Positions 45,998-57,131 of a DNA stretch of 64,000 nucleotides are shown here, piece by piece. How positions within the stretch are numbered: the first letter of the stretch is position 1; every line of letters starts with the position of its first letter. The stretch comes from Stenocarpella maydis (taxonomy: Eukaryota; Ascomycota; Sordariomycetes; Diaporthales; Diaporthaceae). Both the position numbers and the translations under genes were made by a program. Below the pieces are notes generated by a model. The model had not been told where the DNA came from, ran no database searches, and worked only from the letters and a program-made list of their open reading frames with translations. The stretch spans positions 332,941 through 396,940 of the forward strand of contig NQMI01000030.1 of assembly GCA_002270565.1 (NCBI GenBank). Direction: 5' to 3'.

Positions 45998-47074
45998 TCA
46001 ACCGCCACCGGCCTTGTCGTCCTTCTCTTTGCTCTCCTCCTCGCCCTTCTCCTTGCGCTTCTGTACGACGTCCCAGTTGTACACCCGGGCCGTCGCGACC
46101 TCCATGGTCTTGTAGGTTGTCAGCAACGACAACAACACGAGGGGGGGGGGGTTTGCAGGAAACCCATCTACTACTTACCGTGATCTGCTCCCTCAGGAAC
46201 TCGGCGTCCTCCTCGCAGTCCGCAAGGCTCTTCTTGGCCTTGCCCAGCCTCTCGACCAGCAGCGCCTCGGCCTCGTCCATTGGGTACGCCAGCATGACGT
46301 TCGCGCCGAGCCAGATGTACACCTCGTCTGTGGGTGGCACCTCGGCCTTGGCGAAGAGGGTATCGTTGAGCTCAAAGGTCGTCTCGATCGGGTCCGACTC
46401 GCCCTGGTTGGAATTGCTGTCAGCCAGCCCCCCTCCTACGTCCTGCCCACGCTCACGGACACGGGAGAGGCAGGCAGTGGTGTGCCCCGGCCCCTTGACA
46501 TACTGTCCTCGTCCTCAGGAACTGCACCGTCTCCAGCGTCTTTTGGATGTCTGGTATCTTGTCCTTCAGGCCCGCGGCTTTCCGTTGCATGTTCGACTCC
46601 ATGAACTGGTATTTCCTGTAGTTTTTCACGTCGTCGCTCGTCAATCCACGGTCCCGACCTAAAAACCCCTCGCCGCCGGGGCTCTCGGCGCGACACAACT
46701 CGCGGTTCCGGTTGTTCCCGCCCGGGGAGACCATCACTGCCGTCGCCCTTCGCAGCCTGGAAACCTCTCTCCTGTGCATTGACTCACGAGATCATCTCCT
46801 GGAACTTGCGCAGCGTGGGCTCGGTGTCGGCGCGCGAGGTCACATAGTCTTCGACCCTGTCGACAAAGGGCGCATACGGTATACCTCGGGGATTGGTAGG
46901 GGCGTCTTTGCTAATGCTGCAGGGGCACACGCACACACACGCGCTACCTGTCAGCGATCTTGCACATGTATATTATACAAAACGTCTTCTGTTCTTGGGT
47001 GTTGGAATTTTGTGGTGTGGAATTCCTTACCCCGGAGCAGCAGAAGCTGCTGCTGCTTTCCCTTTGTCTGCCAT
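45998..47074 (-). CDS. PAC10: Prefoldin subunit 3 (Pac10/Gim2/VBP1)
   Basis: Five exons: 47074-47031, 46910-46788, 46615-46504, 46403-46179 and 46108-45998, giving 204 residues. All donors fit GTRNG and all phases agree. The protein reads MADKGKAAAASAAPG, then NPRGIPYAPFVDRVEDYV, a coiled coil (KYQFMESNMQRKAAGLKDKI, IPDIQKTLETVQFLRTR), the beta-hairpin region ETTFELNDTLFAKAEVPPTD, EVYIWLGANVMLAYP, and the return helix (LVERLGKAKKSLADCEEDAE), ending VYNWDVVQKRKEKGEEES. This is the alpha-type prefoldin architecture. Prefoldin captures unfolded actin and tubulin chains and hands them to the CCT chaperonin. The tubulin cofactor C at the right end of the window acts later in the same folding route. 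Intron density is high for so short a gene. Confidence 0.95.
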
Positions 47075-47838
47075 TTCGACGGCCTTGTGTGTTGGAATAC
47101 TCGTCACGGGGCAGTCCGTGGTCTGACATGTGTGCGGCGGAAGACACTCAAACGCTCGAACCTCTTGTGAAGCTGTGCTACAGCTCGATGGTGGGGCAGC
47201 TTCGGTGGCGGTCACTGAGTCCAGACTGTATGCACCTAAACGGATCCAGTTGCGGTTACCTAAGGATTCCAGGGGGTCAGCGGTAAGCCGCCTTTTTCAC
47301 ACACAGCATCACCCTAACCCTCCGATCCCGATCAACGTCCAACGACATCCAAGTGGTGGACCAGCAAAGGCTGTCGCATAAGGGATGGGCAACGAGATGA
47401 ATTGAAGCATGAACACCAGTCTATAGTGCCTGGTAAGAGATTAACCTTGTGCCGTCCTCATGTCACATTTACGGACTTCGTCCAGTTAACGACAGAGACT
47501 CAAAATTGAATTACAGTACACTTCCCTGGTGTTGCAGATTCGCTGGAGTACAAAGTCTGAGTAGACGTCGTCTTCTTGTTGCGCGTATCATCAAAATCGT
47601 TTGACGCTAGACTTGATGCAGAATATGACTTGAAAAGATTCCCACTGTTAAAGCCTTTCTTCGGCCGTCGCTAGAAATCGGTATCATGCCCTGGGACCAC
47701 AGCCTGTCTCCCAAATGACTTCGTATGCCAACGCCGATAGTAATGCAAATAAATGAAAAAAGCTTTGGTCCAAATACACCCATCCTCGAGTAATCTGTAG
47801 AAGTACAATCATCCTCGGCCACTGGTGGGCCATTGGTG
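47075..47838. other. Region between frq 3' end and PAC10 start
   Basis: 764 bp holding the frq 3' UTR and the PAC10 promoter (same orientation). No gene seen. In Neurospora an antisense transcript starts downstream of frq; an equivalent promoter would lie here. Confidence 0.5.
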
Positions 47839-50791
47839 TCAATCATCCTCCTCGCTACTGCTGTAGCCACTCGCTTCCCCTCCTGCCGTGGCCCCGGAAC
47901 TATCTGGGTGCACATCCACGCCCTGCATTAGGCTTCGCCTGGATACCAATGAAGTTTTGCGTCCTCTACGACCAAAGGAGCCCTTGGGAGAAATTTTCGG
48001 GCCCGCCTCGCGAACATCGTCTTCATCGTCGGATAAGGGAAGTCCCCTCGTGACGAAGTCCTGGTCCGACTGTTTTGGGTTCACTCTTTGGGAGATTCCA
48101 CGGATATCACCCATGTCCACATCTGAGTTGTCGTCCTCATAAACAGAACCGTCCTCGAAGCCCGAGTCTTCCGACTCCGTCGTCTCAGTGAATGGTGGGT
48201 AGAACATGGCGGGTGGCGGTAGAGGCAAGGGCTTCAGACCTTTATAGCGCTGGGCAACAACCCGGACCGGGACGAGGGGTAGGTAGTTCGGGCGTCGGCG
48301 TACTAGGTGAGATGAAGTCTGTGTCAGAGATGCAATTCTGCTCGAGATCGACTCGGCCGTCTCACCGGCTCCGAGGCGAACCAGGCGACCCTTGGCCCGC
48401 CCAGAACTGTCGATTGGCTGTTGAGTCACCACGAGTATGGCGAAGTGGTCTTCTGGAGTCACACCACCGAGCCCACATGGCTCGAGCTGGGGCTCCAGCG
48501 GCCTCAGCTGCGGCTTCTCGGGATCATTGCTCCAGGGGAACTCAAACCCGGAATCACTATCCGACAGCTCTCCATCGTCGGTCACAAGCTCAGGCTCTTG
48601 TTCCATGTCGGTATCTGACTGCTGCAGGCCATCGACAAGTGGTCGGAACGGGAGAGATGAGCCAGACAAGGTGCGGTTCAGGCCAGGAAAACCATCCTCG
48701 GTGCTCTTGGAGGCGAGTTCCTGGTTCGAGGATGCCAAGCATGTGGCGGGCGAGAAGTCTCCTGGGTCGCCTGATAGATCGGTACAGAAGGGTGCGCCGT
48801 TGTAGTAGATGATTGCGCCGTCGTGACGGCGCTTCTTCCTAGGCGACGATCCGGAACCGCTGACGAAACCCGTAGACCGGGAGTTCATGTTGCTGTTCTC
48901 ATTGCCACCGAAGGACGCTTGCGAGGCAGTCTCATCCATCGAGGTCTCTGCAGACGAGGAACGGTTGTGCATGAACAGAGGTTTGTAGTGGAAGCCCTCC
49001 GACGACACTGATGTCTGGGGCCCGAGCTTCGTCTGCTTCTGGCTGTCATTCGATGGGTCCGAGGCGTGCTCACTTTTCCTCTGCCTCTTGCGCTGACCCT
49101 CTTCGTTCGACCCGTCTGTAGCCTCCGTCTCAGGGCTTCTCTGTGAGCTGTTACCACTGCTGTCGCTACTGAACTTTGTTCCTTCGATTCCCCCGCGCCA
49201 GCGGATTTTGCGGCCATCTCGTGACAGTTGAAACTTGGCTGACCTCTCGCTGATGGCCGCTCGAATGTAGCTGGGGGTTACGTTGAGGATGTGCAGCTGC
49301 GCCAGGTTGCACAGGAGGTTAAGGTGAATCCAGCCGTCGGCATCAATCGACACATCCTGTGGTTTGTACCTGGTCTCCATGAGATCTTTCGGAGCCGTGA
49401 CACCTAGGTGCCGAATGTATTGCATGTTCTCTGCTGGTACCTGGATCCGATCCGGATCTAAATCCCGAGGTCTTGTGGCCCTCTGCTCTGTAAGCTCGCT
49501 TATCTGTGGCGAGGCATTTTGACCGCTGTGTTCGTTACTGCCACTCCCGCTGCCCGTGCGATCCCCGCCGGTATCGTTCTCACCGTTGGAGTTTGACGCT
49601 GAAAGATTTTCTGTCGAGGTCATTTTCCCCGACTCTATACGGGCCTCTCTACACGGCTCGAGATCATGGGCCGGTGCGGGGGCGATACTGATGCTCGGTT
49701 CCGGGACCGACAGCAGAGACTTGTTGCGGGAAAATCTGTGCTTCCCGGGCATCCTGCCGGTGAAAAGCTGTTCAAGCCTGCGCACGACCAATTTCTTCTT
49801 TTCCTTGTCGGTCATGGCAACAGGCCGTGGGAACAGGCCTTCTGGGATATCCTGGAGGTAGGTCTCCACTTTGTGATCAGTGGATGACTTTGATCTTCCG
49901 AATGATGGTCGAAGAGAAGCCGAGTTGACATTTGGACCAGTTGAGCTCCGCCCGGTCGACATGGAGGCGTATGCAGAATCGACGGGTCGCGAATGTGACG
50001 ACGAAGAGGATGCATGCTTCGAGTTGGAACTAGACCGCTGAAGCCGGTTCGCATGCTTCGAGTTCTCCTTCCGCTGTATGGACGTCGCCGGAGACCCTTC
50101 CAGGCTCGCAGCAAAGTCTCGCAGCGTCGACTCAAGCTCCCTCTTCTTGCTTCCTGCAAGGCCGTGGACTTTGATCTCGAATAACCGGTCTTTACGGAGG
50201 AGTTCGGGACCGAATTGCCGGTATTTCTTCAATTCGTCTTTGAGCCGTTTATTCTCGACCGTGAGGTCGTCAATCACACTCCTGTAGTCCTCAGCACTGC
50301 TGCTATGGGCCATGGTCGGCCTGCTGAAGTGTTGAGACTGTAGTGCTGCCGGAATGTGATGGTATGCGCTCTCGCGAGCTGGCGGGACCATCTCCTCGTT
50401 TGACGAATCGGACTGTTTCTGGTAAAATGGCGGATCCACTACAGCTCCATCAGTCAGTTTCCTTGGTCTTGCCTGCAGCGCGAGCGAGTTACGCACCGTC
50501 CATGGTGGCATGGTCGAATGCCTCGGGCGCATTCTTGTTGGAACGGTCGAACCATCGTTTGGGGTCGCTTTGGCCCGTGTTGTGGCTCTCGCCAGACGAG
50601 TTCCTCCTGGGGGAGCTCCCGGAGACGGCATTGCTGCCGGTCTCGGGTCTCATGGAGGCATCTCTGGTGACGCGGTGGTGTCGAAGGGTGACGGACTCCT
50701 CTGGAGAAGCCCTCCGTGGCATTGGGTGGCCGCGGTTACTCAGTGTAGACCGCGGTTGTTGCCTCTCAGCTCTGGGCTCACTATCGGCCAT
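47839..50791 (-). CDS. frq: Circadian clock protein FREQUENCY
   Basis: Exons 50791-50497 and 50438-47839, with a 58-nt intron (GTGCGT...GTAG, phase 1), give 964 residues; Neurospora FRQ is 989. Recognisable blocks in order: RGHPMPRRASPEESVTLRHH, KRWFDRSNKN, VDPPFYQKQSDSSNEE, a coiled coil at about 149-176 (YRSVIDDLTVENKRLKDEL), RELESTLRDFAASL, VDSAYASMSTGRSS, MTDKEKKKLVVRRLEQLFTG from Met307, TRPRDLDPDRIQVPAENMQY at about 424, LNLLCNLAQLHILNVTPSYI, FQLSRDGRKIRWRGG, the basic NLS-like PRKKRRHDG near 630, GAPFCTDLSGDPGD, and a long acidic tail. FRQ binds FRH and casein kinase 1 and inhibits the White Collar complex that transcribes frq, closing the circadian loop. Coiled coil and CK1-binding regions are intact, so it is probably functional. 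Confidence 0.97.
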
Positions 50792-52930
50792 CGTGTCTAA
50801 TAGTATGCCGATTATTTGAGTTTAAATCAGACAACTGCAGCATGGCGTCGAGGGCATGCCGCAACAGACGTGGAGGAGGCACCGATCTAGCGTCCGCTGG
50901 TAAGTATTCAGTATAATACGACCCGGGCAGCAGCCTATAGTAATGCTAGCAGCTCGTACACCTACACCAGACAAAGATACTCGGTTGCTAAGTATTTTGC
51001 ATGATGTGCGCAGACAAGCTCTGTGATATGGAGGTACATCCAAGGCCCAGCCGAACTAACGGACAGGCCTTGATAGACGAGCAGGGACGAAATGCCCTGA
51101 GGCAAGCGGGAACACCCTCGGGATATAATGTGCTTCCCCGCCCCCTCCCCCTTTGTCCTCTCATTTTTTTTAAGCTAGCGGGGAGTGTGGCGGTACGGAG
51201 GCGGTTGTGACGGGGGCAGTAGGAGTAGTTTTGAGACTATGTTTGAGGCCAGAGACCCGGCGACGTGGAGTGCGAGGACGGGAGACTGGGCGACCGGGGG
51301 GAGGACAGTAAGGCCCCACCGGGGGCCACGTGAGGATGGATGTCGGACTGCAGTCTCGAGGGCCCTGGCGATCCCAAAGGTGCGGGCTTGGAAAGGGTGT
51401 AATGACGCAAGAGTAATGGGAAGCTGATCATACCTTGCGCCTTGTATGGTTTGGTTGCGCGAGGAGATGCGGCCTCAAAAGGAGGGGCGGGCTCTCGTGA
51501 GCGTACTCGAAACTAGTGTTCGGTATAAACGGGCGGTGGGTGTTTGTTTGAAGACAGAACAGGGAGTGAAGCTGTAGTGTTGGCTCGGTGGAAGCAGAAT
51601 AAATTCTATGGGTTGAAAAGACGATTTAGAGCCGGGAGAGTGTTAGAGCAAAAAGTCGAGGAGGAGCGGACGAGGTTTTGTCCGGGCTGTAGGGGCACGG
51701 CGCGGGACTGTGACGCAGGCCGGGAGAGCAATCACGATGTGAATCGAGATTTGATATGTATGGACGGGGTATGCCGCCACCATACAGGTATCCGTATTCC
51801 GTAATATTATTGTACGACGCTGGTGAGCAAAAGGCTGTGTATGTGTATGTATGTGTAGTGGGCGGTAGCAGTGAGTGGTAGAGAGAGGGCGGGCATGGGG
51901 GGGGGGTTATTGTTGTATTGAATGGTGTGTGTGTGTGTGTGAAAGAGAGCGGGTGCGTTGTATGTGTTATGCATCTCTGTGTGTGCGAGAGAGTGGGAGA
52001 AGTTCAAGCAAGCAGCAGAAACATACTTGCACTAGAGCACCAGCATCAGCATGCCCCACGGCTGAGGTTCTGGAATGATCTGGGCAGAGCAGACAGAGGC
52101 CACCGGCACCGGGCGTGGTATGTGGGATGTGCCAGGTGCCAGGACGGCCTCGATCCGACGACGGTGTTTTTTTCCCTCTTGTTTTTTGCGTGTACTCCGT
52201 AGTAGTAAAAAGCTTCAGATGCTCTCAGACAAGTCAGATCGCCAGGTGTGGCCAGTGATGAGAAAGTGGTCTGCAAGGACACCAGCGATCGGGACTCATC
52301 GACCTCAGCTGGGGGCTACCCCTTCTCCTCCCACTGGCTGAGCCGCCAGGGACCCACACCCCTGGGGTGGCCTTGTCGTGGCAAAGCATGGACCCTTCGA
52401 ATATGGGCCCTCTCATTGGCCCATCGGGCTCCCCATCAGCCTGACATAATCCAAGCAACCTTGTCAATGCGTGGACCCCTACTCGTATCCCAGCTAGCCT
52501 GCAGTACCGACATAGTATTCCTATTAGTAGCTGCTTGCCCTTCCCTCATCCAATGCCCCTTCAGCCTCATGGTGTACATATACTGTCGAGCGAGGGCAGC
52601 TTGTTGACGGACGACAAGCAGGCTCAGAAGGTCTTCGGTGGGCTCAGAGCAGAAGTCAACCGAGGCCGTGGTGAACCGGCCTCACCTTTCTGTCCCCGTT
52701 TCTCGTACCCACTGATGATCTGATTATGACGTCATAGTAAGCCATCCCAGCTTGCCCAGACCAACCCCATAGCATGGGCTGCTGTCGTTCAAAAGAAACA
52801 AGGCCGCCCTTTCTCAACCTAATGCTTAACCTACTCACGATCGCCATTTTGCCTGTCATCGACGCCGCCGGCCCTCTCCCACTTCATGCCAACCATTCAC
52901 CATTCGACGCCAGCCCGCACAGCCCACAAC

Positions 52931-52956
52931 AGCCCGGCAGCCCGGCAGCCCGGCAG
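52931..52956. repeat. (AGCCCGGC)3 octamer array
   Basis: Three perfect octamers. Looser CAGCCCG variants recur around 53110-53145. Confidence 0.9.
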
Positions 52957-53881
52957 ACGACCCTGACATGCCCACACTCGGACTACACTACCAAAAGTGA
53001 AAACTGCTCGTCGCCAGTCTCGGTGAAGATGCTCGCGCAGTCGTGCTGCATTCGTCATAGCGACCTCGCTAACGTTGTCCTGTTCCAGTATGTGCACAGT
53101 AACACAGGTTGCAGCCCGACAGCCCGCCTGAACAGCCCGAGGGGACCCTTGGACCCTGGAATTCCGACTCGAAACTTGGCTGCATTATTAGGCACCTCGT
53201 GAGCTTGCTCCTGACCGAGCGGACCTGGCAGCCTGGCGCAGACCCTCAGCCCACCAACTACACATTCTCTCCCGGGGTTACGACCAAGAAAAAAAAAATT
53301 GCGATCCGAACCAAGGTCTGAGATCGTGCGTCACCATCGGTAATCTCGACGATACACACGGCCGTAACCACACAAAAACCTGCGCAACCCGCACAACAAA
53401 CCATCTCACCGCTAACTTTCGCACATGATTCTGGATATACGGCAATCTGACAGCAGACGTGTTCATCGGATCGCCTGCAAACACCGCCACCAAGCACATC
53501 CCACACACCGACAACATACACGTAAACGGAGCCCTAGAACCAGCCCGATTGCGAACATGCCTAGGTTTAATGTCTTACCTGCGGAATCAACGCTCTTGGA
53601 CGATCGGTGCGCCTGCCGGACGACCGACTTATCTCGATCCCGCCGAGCATACGGTATCATGACGGTGACGATTACTACGGCACTCCTCCCGTATCTGACA
53701 CCTCAGACAAGGCCAGTTCCAATTATGCATTGAACTCATTTGCGCGGATATGGAGACTGCAAGCCCGCAGCTCCTCCGATGCCGTCACTATTACCCACCG
53801 TCATCTGCGCAAGACAATGGGATTGGGTGATTGGCCGTATGGGCCATCCTCACGAGACACGTTTGCAAAGTGAGCGGAGAA

Positions 53882-53891
53882 GATCCCGATC
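53882..53891. promoter_or_regulatory. Candidate light-response element upstream of frq
   Basis: GATCC immediately followed by CGATC fits the imperfect GATNC..CGATN double repeat described for White-Collar binding sites at Neurospora frq. It lies about 3.1 kb upstream of the frq ATG. A 10-bp match can arise by chance. Confidence 0.25.
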
Positions 53892-56800
53892 CTTCTGTAC
53901 CTTTGAGATCTCGTATCACGAGGCTTGTCAGCTCCGGTGCAGCACTGTGTCCCGCGTTGCCGTTTGCAGTGCAGTGGTTGGCGCGGTCCCTGAGAGCCTC
54001 AACCGCCTTGGCTCAACCATCTGTGTGTTCTAATTGGGCTGCACTCCATGGAGTAATGACGGTCCATCGCGACGTTTGCTTGAGGGTCATCGCCGGTAGG
54101 GTGGTGCATCGGTTATCTCAGGCACCTGTGAAATGAAATGAAACGTGGCAGGTCTCCGATGCTGCCCTTCTTCGGAGATATGCCAGCTCGGAGCTTGCCA
54201 AGCTAGGTTGAGTCGGAGTGAGCGAATGTGGGTATATGCCCGGGAGTGGACCCCAGGAAACCTCCAAATTTCAAACACTTTTGACTTCTGACGGCCGCTG
54301 TGTCGTACCGTTTGGTCATCTTGACCGGTGCCACGAGCGAGCCCAATGGGGGTGAAGCTGGTCAGCACAATGCCCGGCGCCTGGCAGCTTTGTCAAGAGC
54401 AACAGGCTCCACTACCCGACTCGGGGATCGGCGCTGTCAAAAGTGGGAAGGGGTTGCAAGAAAATGACCTGACAGGGCGGTGTTAAATCCACCCCGGGGG
54501 GCGTGGAGAAGCTCCGATGATACCGGTCCTGGTGACAGACCCTGAGAATCGAGTCGGAGATAAGATGTCGCTTAGACAGGCGCCGTTCATGCCGATCTCC
54601 CCTGACGAACGAGTCAAATCACGGGATGATGGTGATAATTCCTTGTGGCCTCTTTCCTCTTGTCCAATTTTGTCATTGGAATTCGGTATTCGTACGCCGG
54701 GGCAAGTGTGTGTAGTGTAGACGCAAACCCCTACGACCCGCGTTTAACGCTCCGGGCCAGACCAGTCTCTGGTCTTTCTCGGCTGGCCAGGCACATGGGA
54801 ATAGACTGGTCTAGACCACCCTCCTCAGGACCTACTGCCGTGAGCCCTCAGCCGCCTGACGAGCGTGCATGTCTTTGTCCATTAATAACTTCCTGCCAGC
54901 ACCATCGCCACACTGCGAGGTGATCACCAGCGAGTGTCGAGTTGTCTCCTCGATCGGGACCCCAAACCACCAAGCGGTCGGTCGTACCCGAAAATCTGGC
55001 CCCAATCTCAACTGCTGGGGACTACACTAGTGTGCGCAAAGGCTCCGCCGCGGGTTTGCCACGGATTATCGGGAAGCTCAGCAGTCTCGGCTCGCAAGCT
55101 CCGGGGTGGCTGTCCCGAACCATCAAGACAGCGTCGTCCAGTCGTCCAGCCGGTCGTCGCATGACATGTGCGACCCCGCCCACGCTCCAAGTCTAGCAAA
55201 TTCACCTAGGCTAACATGCGCTAATTGGCTGGATGTGCTATGGGCTGGGCCGGCCCAGTAGTGTATCAATTCCGGGGTTGAGGCCAAGCTTAGCCTGCGC
55301 GGTCACTTTCCCACTCATATAATGCCTGCCCATGCAACCCAGGCCAACGTGACACAGTTCTCCAGCCTTGTGCACCTGCTGCTAGAGAAGCATGGTAGCA
55401 AATCGCCCGCAGGGAACAGGATGATTACTCCGTAATGTGATAGCCTCTGTGATTGGGCAACCTGCTCGTCCGTCCAGCCGACCCTGGAGGGGATCGTGAT
55501 CTAGACTTGGGGGACATAACAATGTATGTTCGCGGCACCATGGGCCCATACACCTCGTCCCTCGGCACGTCTGTCCTTCTTGTTTCACCATCTTAAATCA
55601 GATCTTATTACGCATCATGGGGCAAGACTTGTGTCGCCTTGCGTCTGTTAAGTGTGCTTTTTAATGAATTTAGTACTAAGGGCGAAAACACTGCAGTGAT
55701 AAAACTTGTATATAGCTGGGTGCGTCCCTTATAAGCCTGGTTTACTCCTGGGCCGCGAATGAGATGAGTTGTATAACTGTCTCTGCGTTTGTGGAAATTA
55801 TTTCCCGTGATCGATCAAAGCCACCGCGGGGGTAGGTGCTTGGGGCGCCCCCCACCCCCCCATCCCTTCGGCTCACCGATAGGTAGGTGAAAGACAGATG
55901 GTAGAGAGCGATGATCGTGCCGACCTTGGCAATCCAATGCCCCCGAGACACGAAAACGCCTCGACAAACGGCATAACAGAGCTGTTTTGGTTGCTTCTCG
56001 CAGTTATTCTTCCTTTCTTTTCCCTCGCAATACAATACCCTCTGACCGGCTTCAGAAACTCAGGTAGGCCGGTCTGTCTGCGACGTAGCACTCTGTGTAC
56101 ACTTGCTGCAGCATCGCGGGACGGAAGCACGTCAGGACTGGATATCCGACTTCTTGTGTTTTTTTGTCGCCCGTCTTCCCGTGCCATAAATGAGTGAGCA
56201 TCATAGCCGTTCTATGACTTAATCAGTCACTTACAGGCCATCTAAAGTTTCAACTGAGCGCAGACGAGAGCATCCCTCACAAGCTCGCTCCACTCCCATC
56301 CACGCTTTAAGATTCGACATATACATACGCGCCTCCCCTACCCCACACTTTCCAGGGCCCCAGGCTTCCAGAGAACCACAGCTAAGAGCGAGTGTTTTCA
56401 AAAGCCGGGTCGGCCTACTCCCATCTGCAATTACACTATATCTCCGTAGCTAACTTAATGCAAGTATGCCGATCGTACTTGTTATCGTCCGATTCTGTCA
56501 GTCATTCTAAACCAGCGAGACCAAGATCTCCCAGACTCGACTCCTCGTTCTAGAGAGGCTCAAGGGGTGTGCGAGAGCAGGTGTGGCGTGTTGAAGCAAT
56601 GTCCGATCTTGCATCAGACTATTGCTGCTGTGATGATCGAGACGACGAAGATGATCCGGCCCATTTGTGTATGCACGTGTTTTGCTGCCGTCCGTGTGCC
56701 TGGAGAAAGGGTTTAACCTAAACATGTCCATAGGATATAAATGATCGAATCGTATAATATGCAGCATTATCCGTGCACAAGGTCGAACCACTCCTACTCT

Positions 56801-57131
56801 CAAGACAAGTCGGTCCTCCCAGGCGCGCCCATTATGCATCTCACGGCTTGCCCTACTCGGTATACCACAAAGAAGCTGCCCGGCACGTACGTACACAGCA
56901 AGGACAGCCAGGCCAAGCACAAGGTTAGGTGAATCTGCAGTCTTTTCTTCCGCACGGGAAACCCCTTAACGCGTGGCCCGTCTATGTGTTGTCTATCAGC
57001 ACTGTATGCATACCGTTTTCACTCCGCCATAACCCATTGCTCCCCATGCCAATCATCATTCAATTCACACAACCACACCCGTGCTCGGTACCCCACAACG
57101 CCTTTCCCTCATTTATTCCCCCCTCAGCTAT

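Larger units (their letters stand above)
50792..57131. promoter_or_regulatory. 6.3 kb gene-poor region upstream of frq
   Basis: No recognisable gene on either strand. The right end carries the 3' UTR of the phosphoglycerate mutase, transcribed toward frq. The rest is candidate leader and regulatory DNA for frq, which in Neurospora has a long leader with upstream ORFs and distal White-Collar elements. Candidate GATC-rich sites occur at 53882-53891 (GATCCCGATC) and about 55807-55815 (GATCGATC). A short frame at 52774-53202 (+) begins with a hydrophobic stretch but has no recognisable core. Confidence 0.5.

Noticed and set aside
50439..50631. frq exon 2 read upstream to 50631 as a separate start
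   Set aside because: The reading passes through the intron. FRQ similarity continues instead in exon 1 across a consensus 58-nt intron.
52774..53202. Small secreted protein gene
   Set aside because: A hydrophobic stretch near the start resembles a signal peptide, but the rest is Pro/Ser-rich with octamer repeats and no conserved cysteine pattern or family.
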